Assembly (NCBI GenBank): GCA_035635855.1
Contig: DASQAF010000009.1
Coordinates: forward strand, 372,001-436,000
Origin: UBA11740 sp035635855
GTDB lineage: Bacteria; Acidobacteriota; Blastocatellia; Pyrinomonadales; Pyrinomonadaceae
DNA: 64,000 nucleotides
Direction: 5' to 3'
Shown here: positions 9,316 to 17,715 of the stretch, piece after piece
Numbering within the stretch: the first letter of the stretch is position 1
Layout of the letters: each line of letters begins with the position of its first letter
The notes under the pieces: model-generated
The model's input: the letters and a program-made list of their open reading frames with translations, nothing else
Told to the model about the DNA's origin: nothing
The model's database searches: none
Translations under genes and position numbers: made by a program

Positions 9316-9455
9316 TGATGAAGGATGAAGGCGGCAGGATGAAGTCATTGATCGGTAAACGAGAAGCTCGAGCAATGCAAAAGATGGCCTTAGGAAATCG
9401 GCCTTCTCGTCTTCCGAATTTCATCCTTCAACCTTCAACCTTCATCCTTTTCATC
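9314..9455. repeat. Word-type inverted repeat lying within the start of a protease gene
   Basis: The left arm (about 9315-9340, ATGATGAAGGATGAAGG words) and right arm (about 9419-9452, TTCATCCTTCAACC words) are complementary. Both arms are in the open reading frame; the right arm is translated as FILQPSTFILF, the first part of the signal-peptide core of the following gene. Confidence 0.65.
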
Positions 9456-10451
9456 GCGGCCCTGTCCCTATTTGTTTACGTCGCCACAAATTCAGTCTGG
9501 GCCCAAACTCCTCAATCTCGCAATGGCGCGCATTCCGGCCGGGCGCGAGAGAGTTTCACTGCTGCCGATCGGCGTCTGGTTGAGCGCGCCATCGGCGCCA
9601 CCTGCACTGAGCGCTTGCGCGATCCTTCGGGCAGCACGCCGATTGATGCAATGCAGTCGCGACCCTCTTTGCCCGTGAGCCACCCGGAAGCGGTGGCTGG
9701 CTGGCGCCGTGCTGAACGCCTCCTGCCCGCGACCCGAAAGCTGGTAACCGATGCGATCGTCAAACTAGCCAGGGAGTACGATTTGTACGGCAGTGTGGCT
9801 ATGCGTGCTCGTATCAACGCGGCCAACGCGCGCGTCGAAGCCGTCCGGCGAGTTAAGCCCGACGTGGATGCGCGCGACAATGCTTCAGTACTTCTACGCG
9901 AGCCGCGCACAATCGAGTTTGGCACTATTTTCCTTGCCGGGCTGCCTTCGGACGAAGCAATGATTAGCGTCCTGGCTCACGAGCTTACCCATATCGCCAG
10001 CGGGCAGGCGGACTCTCTCCGGCCATTGTTTCGCGCTATCGCCCGACGCGCCGCTGCTCGCACCGGCTTTCGCATACAGGGACAGCGGGCGGAAGAGCTG
10101 GCCTGCGATCTGGTAGGCCTAATCGCCGCCCGTGAATTTATCAGACAGACCGCAAGTTGGGAGCCGCTGCCGCGCCGGCTGGCCCGCGCGCTCGAACACA
10201 ACTGTGTCGATGACGACGCATCTGACGAAGATCATCTGTCTCCGCGCAACACGATTCGTGCGCTCTTTGCGCTGGAAACGGGATTGGCGAGCGAAGTGCT
10301 CGTCGATGGTCCCGTGAGTGTGATGTCGATCCCGCGGAGAGACTATTTTGCTCTCCCTAATACCGATGTCGCGCCAGATGCTTGCGCCAGCACTTCTAAC
10401 GGTCGGGCCCCCGACACGAAATCACATTCAACCGTAACTGCCATGTGTTGA
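9315..10451 (+). CDS. Secreted M48-like metallopeptidase
   Basis: A 378-aa exported protein. The zinc-protease motif HELTHIASGQ lies near residue 225 and a downstream EELACDLVGL near residue 260 provides the third zinc ligand pattern (ExxxxD), as in M48-type peptidases. The hydrophobic signal region (FILFIAALSLFVYVA) ends near AWAQ/VWAQTP at about residue 63. The first ~55 codons lie in an inverted repeat, so the real start may be the ATG at 9375 rather than 9315. The C-terminus is short and carries no known domain. It precedes a WD40-like lipoprotein gene on the same strand. Confidence 0.7.
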   Translation: MMKDEGGRMKSLIGKREARAMQKMALGNRPSRLPNFILQPSTFILFIAALSLFVYVATNSVWAQTPQSRNGAHSGRARESFTAADRRLVERAIGATCTERLRDPSGSTPIDAMQSRPSLPVSHPEAVAGWRRAERLLPATRKLVTDAIVKLAREYDLYGSVAMRARINAANARVEAVRRVKPDVDARDNASVLLREPRTIEFGTIFLAGLPSDEAMISVLAHELTHIASGQADSLRPLFRAIARRAAARTGFRIQGQRAEELACDLVGLIAAREFIRQTASWEPLPRRLARALEHNCVDDDASDEDHLSPRNTIRALFALETGLASEVLVDGPVSVMSIPRRDYFALPNTDVAPDACASTSNGRAPDTKSHSTVTAMC

Positions 10452-10486
10452 CAGCCTCGTCAGGCCCTTCCTAAGATCACCTTCAG

Positions 10487-11779
10487 ATGCTTGATGGCCC
10501 TAACAGGATTAGAAGCTCTTGGTCGCGAATCCAAACTGGATTGATTCAACGCCCCGCGCAGTTAGCTCGCCCTTTTTTTCCGCTGGCAATGTTCGTATCA
10601 CTGATCTGTCTGGCTCTTCTCTCATTAACGGCCGCCTGCCGCGATGATACCGATCCGCAGCGCGTGCGGCCGCGACAATTGCGCGACGTGCCCGCGCGGG
10701 CGCTGGCTTTCAATTTTCAGGCCGATGTCGAACCGCCGGCTGGGTTGACCGGCGAAGAAGCCAAAACTGTGGCCGCGATTCAGCAGGATTTTGACACGCG
10801 CCGAAAAGATGATGCACTGCTGCGGACCGTAGTCTCGCCCGACGGTCAACGAGCTCTGGCCCTTTACGGAACTACGGATGAACCATCGCAAACATTTCGC
10901 ATCGATCTCTATTCCGCCGACGGGAGCTTTCTCCGCAATCTAACGCCGCCTGATCTCGCCGTGGTATTCCAGGATTCAGTAGTCTGGTCGCTTGACAGCG
11001 GAATGATCGCGTTTATTGGGCGCAAGAGTGCAAAGCCTGAACCCAGCCCCACACCTCTGTCCGAAGAAGAGCCCGTCCTGCCGTCCGCTTCCCCGGTTCC
11101 GACCGCATCAATCCAGCCCGCCTTTGCGCCGCTGGCTGTTTTCAATACTGAACAGGTTTACCTTTGCAATCGCGACGGCTACGACCTGAAACCGCTGACC
11201 ACCCGCGATGGTTTAATCTACTTCGCGCTTTCCTGGGCGCCGGATAATCACGCGCTGGTCGCGCTGGCATGCAGGGAAAGCGAGTGGGAAAGGCGCGAGA
11301 AGGAATTCAAGACGCCGGCTGGCCGGCCGCGCCTGATTTCGACCGATGGCCAGGAGCGTTTGCTGGACGACGAACTGGCCGAAGCGCCCCCGGTTTGGTC
11401 CCCTGATTCGTCGAAGGTTGCCACCGCTTTCGGCGTCAACATCGGAATCTATGACGCTGCAGGTAAGTCGCCGACCCAGGCGCGCATCGCGCTGCGTGAG
11501 CGATTGTTGGCGGCCTCGGTCGCGTTTGACGAAAAATCACAGACGGGAAAGGCAACGCCGAACTCGTCATCAAACAAGCAGGGTGGCACTCAACCACCGG
11601 CGACAACCGAAGTCGCGCTTCCCTTTTCTTTCAATCCAATAGTTCGTCTGGAGTGGCCCGCACCCGACAAGCTCTACGTCGAAACTGCCTACATAAGTTT
11701 GCGGAGCGAACTGATCAAGACCTTCTCGCGCTGGCACTTGTTGATGCTTAGTCCGCAGGCGGCGGTCCTGGGGCGCTGA
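10487..11779 (+). CDS. Lipoprotein with WD40/TolB-like propeller repeats
   Basis: A 430-aa protein. A long N-terminus leads to a signal segment (AMFVSLICLALLSL) and a lipobox LTAAC at about residue 48, so the mature protein is probably membrane-anchored. Repeats of the TolB/PD40 type follow: VSPDGQRALALYG, SLDSGMIAFIGR, SWAPDNHALVALA and WSPDSSKVATAFG, each starting with an S/W-x-P-D or similar turn. A proline- and serine-rich linker (about residues 185-205) splits the propeller. It follows the M48-like gene by 35 nt and may be co-transcribed with it. Function is unknown. Confidence 0.65.
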   Translation: MLDGPNRIRSSWSRIQTGLIQRPAQLARPFFPLAMFVSLICLALLSLTAACRDDTDPQRVRPRQLRDVPARALAFNFQADVEPPAGLTGEEAKTVAAIQQDFDTRRKDDALLRTVVSPDGQRALALYGTTDEPSQTFRIDLYSADGSFLRNLTPPDLAVVFQDSVVWSLDSGMIAFIGRKSAKPEPSPTPLSEEEPVLPSASPVPTASIQPAFAPLAVFNTEQVYLCNRDGYDLKPLTTRDGLIYFALSWAPDNHALVALACRESEWERREKEFKTPAGRPRLISTDGQERLLDDELAEAPPVWSPDSSKVATAFGVNIGIYDAAGKSPTQARIALRERLLAASVAFDEKSQTGKATPNSSSNKQGGTQPPATTEVALPFSFNPIVRLEWPAPDKLYVETAYISLRSELIKTFSRWHLLMLSPQAAVLGR

Positions 11780-11814
11780 AGGTGAGTACAAGACCGGCGG
11801 GTGGCAGAGACTGG

Positions 11815-11992
11815 ATCATTTTCCGTTTGTCATTTTCCATTTAGGAACGTTGTTAGTGTGAGTTCGTGGATCGTCTGTTTAGTTGGAATGGAGAAAGGCG
11901 ATCCACGAACTCACACGAATTCAGACGAACCAGAAGGCGCTAAATGGCAAATGAGAATAATCAAATGGAAAATGGAAAATGCTTCTGATCGC
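11815..11992. repeat. Nested inverted repeat with a perfect 18-bp inner stem
   Basis: Outer arms are made of ATTTTCC/GGAAAAT words (about 11816-11846 and 11940-11982). Inside them an exact 18-bp inverted repeat, GTGTGAGTTCGTGGATCG at 11856-11873 and its complement at 11899-11916, encloses a 25-nt loop. The outer right arm overlaps the 3' end of the next minus-strand gene and encodes its last residues. Confidence 0.8.
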
Positions 11993-12554
11993 GGCTCTCT
12001 ACCCTCTCGGTCGCCGGCCAGACCCACGAAAGCACCATTCCGATCGCCCACAGACCGGCGGCAACAGTCGCGGTCAGAACTATCCAGAACTTCCAATAGC
12101 TGCTGAACGTGTTCTCCCATCCGGGTTGAATCCGGTGTGCGACGTTAACGTTCATCGTGGCCGGAGTGGTCAGGCGCGAGGCAAGTTGCATGAATAGATA
12201 CCAAATGAAGGCATACAACCAGGCGATCCGATCCATGCGCACGCGACTGAGCACGATTAGCCCGACTATGATTCCGCCTACATGCGCCAGCGTCGATGAA
12301 AAGAAGTTGCCATTCGCCAGCAGCACGTACTGGAACCAAATCCCGAAGCCGGGAATCGTCCAGATGGCTGCGGCGCGAATCAGTTCCCGATGACTTAGAA
12401 AGAGACCGATCGCCAGGAGCAGATTTCCTATGTTGCACATCCAAAGCAGATTGCCGCCGCCGCCGTATCGCCAATAGTGAAGAGCCTGGGCTAGAAAAAA
12501 GGTCAGCGGCAGCAGCCCTATCAGCCGGAACCGGATGCTCAATCGCTGTCCCAT
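11961..12554 (-). CDS. Integral membrane protein of unknown family
   Basis: A 197-aa protein with about five hydrophobic segments: LIGLLPLTFFLAQAL, LLWMCNIGNLLLAIGLFLS, IWTIPGFGIWFQYVLL, LAHVGGIIVGLIVLS and WIVLTATVAAGLWAIGMVLSW. I do not recognise the family; the loop with YWRYGGGGNLLWMCN is distinctive and may help a search. The C-terminal KHFPFSI is encoded by a repeat arm, which suggests the original end of the gene was replaced. It runs convergent to the WD40-like lipoprotein gene. Confidence 0.65.
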   Translation of the reverse strand: MGQRLSIRFRLIGLLPLTFFLAQALHYWRYGGGGNLLWMCNIGNLLLAIGLFLSHRELIRAAAIWTIPGFGIWFQYVLLANGNFFSSTLAHVGGIIVGLIVLSRVRMDRIAWLYAFIWYLFMQLASRLTTPATMNVNVAHRIQPGWENTFSSYWKFWIVLTATVAAGLWAIGMVLSWVWPATERVESRDQKHFPFSI

Positions 12555-13051
12555 GTCGTAAGAATATCATGCGCATCGATGTGCCGGCCGGATGACTTCT
12601 CAACGTACTGCGGGCTGGCCGGCGCTGTAAGGGGCAGGTCATGCGGTTGACTGCGCGACCGCGGCGGCTCTTTGGATCGCGCCCAAAGGGTCATATTTTG
12701 AATCCAAAATGTAACATTGTCCGACACCTTAACCTGTGGACAGCCCTGCCCTTTTGGGTTAGATTAAGAGCCCCCTAAATGAAATGTCGAATGCCGGTTT
12801 GGTGTACGACAATGGCCCCGACGATGGAAGCGCTGCTCCGGAGTTTTTCTTATTCCCCTTCGCATTCTTCCGCGACACTTCTCAAAGAGATGTTAGACAA
12901 AGACTATGCACTAACGGGGGCAACTATCTCGACGCCTGCCGATCGCACGCAGTTTGACGATTCGCCGCCGGTTCCCAGTCTGACGAAACACGCCGTACCG
13001 CTTTCTCGGCATCAGGCTTTTGCGAAACGCTCCACCAAATCCTCTGGTTCC
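12555..13051. other. Intergenic stretch upstream of the response regulator
   Basis: About 500 bases. It holds a short hairpin ATTTTG-AATC-CAAAAT near 12695-12710. The reading frame of the response regulator stays open back to 12779 but its translation there is low-complexity and unlike a domain. I see no other gene. Confidence 0.4.
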
Positions 13052-13453
13052 ATGAGATCTATGGCCCGCCGAAAAAAGCCGCGGAGTGTGCAAAAGAACG
13101 TGCTCGTGGTCGATGATGTTAATGACGTAACCGAAATGATCGCGCTGTTTCTAAAGCATGCCGGGTATCAAGTCGCCACCGCCGATTCAGCTTCGAGGGC
13201 GCTGCAACTTGCCGAAGAACGAAATTTTGATCTGATTATCTCAGACATTGGCATGCCGCAAATGAACGGGTATGAATTAGCCGGAGAGTTGCGGCGTTGG
13301 TCGGAGTATCAAAGCATTCCCATCATCGCAGTCACCGGCTATAGCGAGTACGATGATCGCGGCCGGGCCCTGCAAGCCGGGTTTAGTGCCCACCTGACCA
13401 AGCCAATCGATCCATCGCGGTTGTTGGATTTAATGAACGAACTGCTGGGTTGA
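13052..13453 (+). CDS. Stand-alone response-regulator receiver protein
   Basis: A CheY-like receiver domain fills the 133 residues. VLVVDDVND carries the acidic pair, LIISDIGMPQMNG the phospho-accepting aspartate, AVTGYSEYDD the conserved Thr, and HLTKPIDP the conserved lysine. There is no output domain. The reading frame is open for another 91 codons upstream (to 12779), with several in-frame ATGs; the sequence there is not conserved-looking, so I start at 13052 (MRSMARRKK). No histidine kinase is nearby, so its partner is unknown. Confidence 0.8.
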   Translation: MRSMARRKKPRSVQKNVLVVDDVNDVTEMIALFLKHAGYQVATADSASRALQLAEERNFDLIISDIGMPQMNGYELAGELRRWSEYQSIPIIAVTGYSEYDDRGRALQAGFSAHLTKPIDPSRLLDLMNELLG

Positions 13454-13455
13454 CC

Positions 13456-13543
13456 ACCAAAGATCAGAAATCAGAGATCAGAGGTCAGCTTGATCCGATC
13501 GCTGACCTGACTTCGCTTGACTTCTGACCTCTGACCTCTTTGT
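13456..13543. repeat. Word-type inverted repeat (ATCAGAG/TCTGACC words)
   Basis: The left arm (AGATCAGAAATCAGAGATC, GAGGTCAGC) at 13461-13490 is complementary to the right arm at about 13501-13541 (GCTGACCTGACTTCG, TTCTGACCTCTGACCTCT). It lies between the response regulator and the GT-C-like gene. Confidence 0.7.
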
Positions 13544-13591
13544 CCTGCCATTGATTTGTTCCGTTCCTTCCGGCATTCTTTTATGTAAGTC

Positions 13592-15316
13592 ATGGAGGAA
13601 ATCCAATCATCAACCGACGACGCCGGTTCCAAATCGAAATCAAACATCGCCAACTGGATCAAATCTGATTCGGCGTTGCGCGCAACTGATCTGCTGGCTG
13701 GGGCGGCTGCGATTGGCCTGGTATTTTGGTGGTTACAATATTCCACCAGCGCAATTTGCTGCGGCGATTTTGACGGCTATTATCACATTAAGTGGGCGCG
13801 CATGCTGTGGGACAACATGCGCGCGAAGCATCTTTTTCCGCCCTCGTTCGTTTGGCTGCCGCTGACGACACTCAATCCTCGAGATTATGTCGATCATCAT
13901 CTCCTGTATCACATCATCCTGATTCCTTTTACCTGGTTTCGCGATTTGCAGACGGGGGCCAAGATTGCCGCGATCCTCTTCGGCAGCCTGGCCGTCTTTT
14001 CCTGCTATTGGCTAATCGTGCGGTACGAAATACGTTACCGCCTGATTTGGTTGCTGGCGCTGCTGGCAAGTTCGGCGCCTTTTTTGTATCGCCTGAACAT
14101 GGGCAAAGCGCCCCCCTTCGCCATCATCTTTCTGGTGATCGGCATCTACCTGATGTTTGAGAGGAAGTTCTGGCCGCTGCTGCCGCTGGCTTTCGTCTTT
14201 GCGCTGACCTACGACATGTTCGTGCTTTTGTTGCTGGCAGTCATTATCTGGACAGTCGTGATCGCCTGGACTGAAGAGCGCTTCGAATGGCGCCCGCTGG
14301 CCTGGGTCGCGCTGGGATCGGTCCTGGGTTTGGTGATCAATCCTTACTTTCCGCACAACCTTTATCTTCTCTACGAACACGCGCGCATGAAGATCACCGC
14401 AACGGAGTTCGCAACCAAAGTCGGCCAGGAATGGGATCCGTACAATACCCAGGAGTTCGTGGCGAATTGCCTGGTCGCGCTGGCCGCGATGCTAACCGGT
14501 TACCTGGCGTTTGGTGGAATCGATCGCAAGCGTTCGGAGCGGCCGCTATTTTTTCTGATCCTCTCTACCACGCTGATGTTGATGACCGCGCGCTGGAAAC
14601 GCTTTGCCGAATACTTTCCGCCGTTCGCGGTGCTGTTCGCGGCCTTTACTCTGGAAGAATTCTGGCGCGGTCGCGCAGTGTTCACACATTTGCCGCAGGA
14701 TGTTCTGGCGGACTTGCAGCCTTTTCTCGATCGCCAGGAGTCGGCGGCGACCGCGAAGGAAAGCAAGCATCAGGAAAGCTGGAAAATGCTGAAGCTCGGT
14801 TTTGTTGGCGTCGCGTTGGGGCTGGCCCTGTTTGCCAACGTCTATCGTACGGCAAAGGATATCCGCGAAAGCGACCCGCGCGACCATTACGCGAAGGGCG
14901 CGGCCTGGATGCGCGCGAACATTCCGCCGGGCGAGATAGTCTTTAATACCGACTGGGACGATTTTCCGCGCTTGTTCTTTTACGATCCAACGCATCGCTA
15001 TGTATCAGGACTTGATCCGACTTATTTGTTCGACAGGGATCACAACCTGTCAGATCTCTACGTCAAGATTACCACCGGCGATGAAGAAGACCCGGGACCG
15101 TTGATTCGCGATCGCTTCGGCGCCCGCTGGATTTTCAGTGACAACACTAAGGATCACGATAGTTTCTATGACAATGCGCTACGCAGCGGCTGGTTTGACC
15201 GCGTCTATGAAGATAGCGATTGCAGCGTGCTGCACATCCGGGATCAAAAGAGCGAGCCGCCGCCGGAAGAAAAGCACAACGACAGCCCCGGCGGGGACGA
15301 CGACAACTCGCCGTAG
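13592..15316 (+). CDS. Polytopic membrane protein, GT-C glycosyltransferase-like
   Basis: A 574-aa protein with roughly ten membrane helices. After the first helix comes CCGDFDGYYHIKWARML, an acidic loop like the D-x-D/D-Y-Y-H region of oligosaccharyltransferase STT3 and other GT-C enzymes; DHHLLYH follows after the next loop. The soluble C-terminal ~130 residues start with AAWMRANIPPGEIVFNTDWDDFPRLFFY, a pattern found at the ends of STT3-like proteins. It would transfer sugars from a lipid-linked donor at the outer face of the membrane. The acceptor is unknown and the assignment rests on topology and the acidic loop. Confidence 0.65.
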   Translation: MEEIQSSTDDAGSKSKSNIANWIKSDSALRATDLLAGAAAIGLVFWWLQYSTSAICCGDFDGYYHIKWARMLWDNMRAKHLFPPSFVWLPLTTLNPRDYVDHHLLYHIILIPFTWFRDLQTGAKIAAILFGSLAVFSCYWLIVRYEIRYRLIWLLALLASSAPFLYRLNMGKAPPFAIIFLVIGIYLMFERKFWPLLPLAFVFALTYDMFVLLLLAVIIWTVVIAWTEERFEWRPLAWVALGSVLGLVINPYFPHNLYLLYEHARMKITATEFATKVGQEWDPYNTQEFVANCLVALAAMLTGYLAFGGIDRKRSERPLFFLILSTTLMLMTARWKRFAEYFPPFAVLFAAFTLEEFWRGRAVFTHLPQDVLADLQPFLDRQESAATAKESKHQESWKMLKLGFVGVALGLALFANVYRTAKDIRESDPRDHYAKGAAWMRANIPPGEIVFNTDWDDFPRLFFYDPTHRYVSGLDPTYLFDRDHNLSDLYVKITTGDEEDPGPLIRDRFGARWIFSDNTKDHDSFYDNALRSGWFDRVYEDSDCSVLHIRDQKSEPPPEEKHNDSPGGDDDNSP

Positions 15317-15320
15317 ATAT

Positions 15321-15402
15321 TGTGCGACTCCGTCGCAGCACGGTGCGGTAAGGCTTTGCCTGACGCCTCCAGATAGTTAGATGGACGAGGCTATGCCTCG
15401 TC
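15321..15402. repeat. Hairpin-repeat cluster before a lipoprotein gene
   Basis: Three perfect hairpins with 3-nt loops: TGCGAC-TCC-GTCGCA (15323-15337), AGGC-TTT-GCCT (15351-15361) and ACGAGGC-TAT-GCCTCGT (15385-15401). The arrangement matches the double-hairpin class elsewhere in the window. Confidence 0.7.
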
Positions 15403-15440
15403 GTCGAGTCGGCCTCGTTTTTCATGAGGAGTTTCATAAC

Positions 15441-15839
15441 ATGCGAAATCGTTTCCTCCGATATTGTGTCGCAACCATCGCCGCCGCCTTTGTTCTTTTA
15501 AGCTTCAGTGCCTGCAAACGCCGCTCTTCTGCAGAAGACGAGACCCCCGACACCTCAACCTATCGCCCTGAGGCAACGCCGGCTACCGAGTTCGAACAAA
15601 AACTGAAAATAGTTCGCGACGGTCATTTTCAGTATGTCTGGGTATTTTCTCGAATCGATGGTAAGGCGTTTACGCCGGATGATAGTAAGTTGCTGCACAC
15701 TAATGCGCCGAAGGTCGTCGATTGGGTGGGCATGGATGATAAGAAGAAATTCATTGCCGGATCGAATTTCGCGATCGATCCGCCAAATCTGGCCGTGCTG
15801 CAAAAGCGTTTTAAGATTGAGGATTATTCCAGGAAGTGA
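15441..15839 (+). CDS. Small lipoprotein of unknown function
   Basis: A 132-aa protein. The start at 15441 is preceded by AGGAG at 15426-15430; an in-frame ATG at 15381 lies inside the hairpin repeat and is unlikely. A signal peptide (YCVATIAAAFVLLSF) is followed by a lipobox FSAC at about residue 26. The mature part has about 40 polar residues, then a globular segment (FQYVWVFSRIDGKAFTPDD ... VVDWVGMDDKKKFIAGSNF). I do not recognise the family. Confidence 0.75.
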   Translation: MRNRFLRYCVATIAAAFVLLSFSACKRRSSAEDETPDTSTYRPEATPATEFEQKLKIVRDGHFQYVWVFSRIDGKAFTPDDSKLLHTNAPKVVDWVGMDDKKKFIAGSNFAIDPPNLAVLQKRFKIEDYSRK

Positions 15840-15875
15840 ACTGAAATTGATTCAATGACTCATTGATTCAATGAT

Positions 15876-16907
15876 TCAATTTGGCAGCAACACAAGTTTC
15901 CCAAACTGCGCCCGATCTTCCATTAGCTCATGCGCCTTGCGCGCTTCGGCGAGCGGCAACGTGCGATCCACCACGGAGCGAATCCGGCGGCCCTCGATAA
16001 ACTTCATCGCAGTTAGTAACTCGGCTTTCGATCCCATCATTGAACCGAGGATCGTGAGATGACGATAGAAGACCTGGCGCAGGTCGGTGCGCGCATCAAA
16101 GCCGCTGGTCGCACCACAGGTGACCAAACGCCCGCCTTTCTTTAAAGACACCAGCGATCCGGGCCAGGTAGCTTCGCCGGTGTGTTCGAACACAATGTTG
16201 ACGCCACGTCCGCCGGTTAGCTTCCTTACTTCTTTCGGCCAGTCGTCGCGGGTGTAATTTACGGTTTCATCGGCGCCCAGCTCGCGCGCTTTGGTTAGCT
16301 TCTCTTCCGAACTTGCCGTAGCAATCACACGCGCGCCGAATAGTTTCGCGATCTGAATTCCCAGCGATCCAACTCCGCTGCCGGCCGCGTGAACCAGCAC
16401 ATCTTCGCCGGGTTGGACCCGAGCCTGCGTCACGAGCATGTGCCAGGCAGTTAGAGTCACCAGCGGCAAGGCCGCAGCCTCCGGCCAAGTTAAATTTTTT
16501 GGCTTGGGAATCACGTTCACACCCGGAACTGAGAGAAGTTCCGCATAGCCGCCATCCCGGACACTGCCAATGATGTCGTACTCGAGGCACATATTATCGC
16601 GACCAGAAAGACACTCGACGCAATGTCCGCAAGAGACGCCGGGCTGGATCATCACTTCATCGCCCGGCTTGACCCAGGTAACCAGTTCGCCAACTTCGCG
16701 CACGACACCGGCAACGTCGTTGCCCAGAATGTGCGGCAGAGGAATCTTGATTCCCGGCAAGCCGCCGCGCACCCAGACGTCGAGATGATTCAGCGCGCAG
16801 GCTCGCACTTCGACCAGGACCTCGTTGGCTTTGATCTTCGGATCGGCGACGTCAGTGAACTGCAAGACCTCGGGCCCGCCGTGTTGAGAGAAGATTACTG
16901 CTTTCAT
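15876..16907 (-). CDS. Zinc-binding MDR-family alcohol dehydrogenase/quinone reductase
   Basis: A 343-aa NAD(P)H-dependent medium-chain dehydrogenase/reductase. The GroES-like half holds catalytic-zinc elements (ACALNHLDVW, HILGNDVAG) and a structural-zinc lobe with four cysteines in CGHCVECLSGRDNMC near residues 94-108. The Rossmann half begins at VHAAGSGVGSLGIQIAK near residue 168. Asn-His-x-Asp at the first zinc site replaces the usual Cys, so catalytic zinc binding may be altered, as in quinone-reductase-like members. The substrate is unknown. The stop codon lies in a short inverted repeat of TTGATTCAATGA words (15845-15882). The IS1595-type element starts 51 nt upstream of its ATG and may have separated it from its promoter. 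Confidence 0.85.
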   Translation of the reverse strand: MKAVIFSQHGGPEVLQFTDVADPKIKANEVLVEVRACALNHLDVWVRGGLPGIKIPLPHILGNDVAGVVREVGELVTWVKPGDEVMIQPGVSCGHCVECLSGRDNMCLEYDIIGSVRDGGYAELLSVPGVNVIPKPKNLTWPEAAALPLVTLTAWHMLVTQARVQPGEDVLVHAAGSGVGSLGIQIAKLFGARVIATASSEEKLTKARELGADETVNYTRDDWPKEVRKLTGGRGVNIVFEHTGEATWPGSLVSLKKGGRLVTCGATSGFDARTDLRQVFYRHLTILGSMMGSKAELLTAMKFIEGRRIRSVVDRTLPLAEARKAHELMEDRAQFGKLVLLPN

Positions 16908-16958
16908 CTGATAGTAGGGTACTGCTACTGTTCGTCAATTAGTGATGCTTGCTGGCCT

Positions 16959-16993
16959 TCTCATTAGGGTAATAATATAGTTGACACAGCTAG
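16959..16993. repeat. Left terminal inverted repeat of the element
   Basis: It starts TCTCATTAGGGTAATAATAT and continues with TTGACACAGC. It matches the complement of 20784-20818 with two mismatches in 35. The stop codon of the 44-aa zinc-ribbon gene (16990-16992) lies inside it. Confidence 0.9.
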
Positions 16994-17124
16994 TCGGTAG
17001 ATCGTTTAGTGCCGCAGCCGAGACACTTCCAGTATTCGCGTACCAAAGCCACGACATAGACCCACGTCGTTTCACGCTTGCACGTGCCGCAGTATCCCGT
17101 AATTTTATCGCCGCGATTTGCCAT
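16990..17124 (-). CDS. 44-aa zinc-ribbon-like protein (cargo)
   Basis: A very short open frame from ATG at 17124 to a TAG within the left terminal repeat. It encodes 44 residues with two CxxC knuckles, CGTC near residue 12 and CLGC near residue 35, separated by a beta-prone stretch (TWVYVVALVREYW). This is a plausible single zinc ribbon. No Shine-Dalgarno is evident. It is not part of the operon upstream, which ends at 17341 after an opposite-strand gene. Whether it is translated is unproven. Confidence 0.55.
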   Translation of the reverse strand: MANRGDKITGYCGTCKRETTWVYVVALVREYWKCLGCGTKRSTD

Positions 17125-17163
17125 TCAAAAATCGTTACTTGACGGCTAGATTATCCTTGATTC

Positions 17164-17328
17164 ATGGAAACAATCAAAGAAGGTGAACTCGCCCGACTGC
17201 CAGACGGTCAAAAGGTCATTGTTGAATCCCGTGAGGGTGATGTGGTCACTGTCAGGCGCATAGGCGGATCGCGTGGTAAGACGCTGGCTGTCTGTCGCGT
17301 TGATGGCCTAACGCCAGCTAGAAGTTAA
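17164..17328 (+). CDS. 54-aa hypothetical protein (cargo)
   Basis: The only plus-strand cargo gene. It encodes 54 residues rich in beta-forming sequence (LPDGQKVIVESREGDVVTVR), like a small barrel or SH3-like fold. There is no Shine-Dalgarno; TAGATTAT lies about 10 nt before the ATG and could be a promoter -10 region of a leaderless message. I do not recognise a family. It converges with the membrane-protein gene at 17341. Confidence 0.5.
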   Translation: METIKEGELARLPDGQKVIVESREGDVVTVRRIGGSRGKTLAVCRVDGLTPARS

Positions 17329-17340
17329 CACAGCTAGGGG

Positions 17341-17715
17341 CTACCAATCCCAAAAGGCGGTTCTTAAGATCCCAAGAAATGAGAGGGCCGCAAACACTAT
17401 TCCGGCTCCCGTTGAGAGGTGGTAGATAATGGCCGCCAAGCCGACCAAACTTAGCAGAATCCCGACGGATGTTAGAACCACAGCCTCGTGTTCGCGGTAG
17501 TTTGTCCACTTTTTATGGCTGAGCGAGATTCTTATGAATGCAAAACAAAGGATTGGAGTGGAAACCGCAAAGCAATAAACCGCACCCGTTAACGGTAAGT
17601 CTAAAGCAAGCGACGCAAGTTGAAGTGTAGAAATGATGCTGACACCGAGTAAGGCTCCGCAGATAACCTCAAGCGCGCGTTTAAAAGCCGCATCGCGAGT
17701 GTCGCCAGAATTCAT
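17341..17715 (-). CDS. Small four-helix membrane protein (cargo)
   Basis: A 124-aa protein with four hydrophobic segments (VICGALLGVSIISTLQLASLA, YCFAVSTPILCFAFIRISL, VVLTSVGILLSLVGLAAIIY, GIVFAALSFLGIL). The ATG overlaps the TGA of the preceding charged 50-aa gene (ATGA), so the two are probably translationally coupled. A comparable pair, charged small protein then small membrane protein, lies at 44537-44932. Function unknown. Confidence 0.65.
   Translation of the reverse strand: MNSGDTRDAAFKRALEVICGALLGVSIISTLQLASLALDLPLTGAVYCFAVSTPILCFAFIRISLSHKKWTNYREHEAVVLTSVGILLSLVGLAAIIYHLSTGAGIVFAALSFLGILRTAFWDW

Noticed and set aside
10400..10425. GTGTC-type repeat in the end of the M48-like gene
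   Set aside because: GGTCGGGCCCCCGACAC resembles a half element, but only about 16 bases match, too short to call.
12779..13051. N-terminal extension of the response regulator
   Set aside because: The frame is open, but the translation is low-complexity and unlike a domain; a real extension cannot be ruled out.
16943..16966. Target-site duplication of the mobile element
   Set aside because: TCTCATTA on the left and TAATGAGA on the right are inverted, not direct, and belong to the terminal repeats; the flanks outside them do not match.
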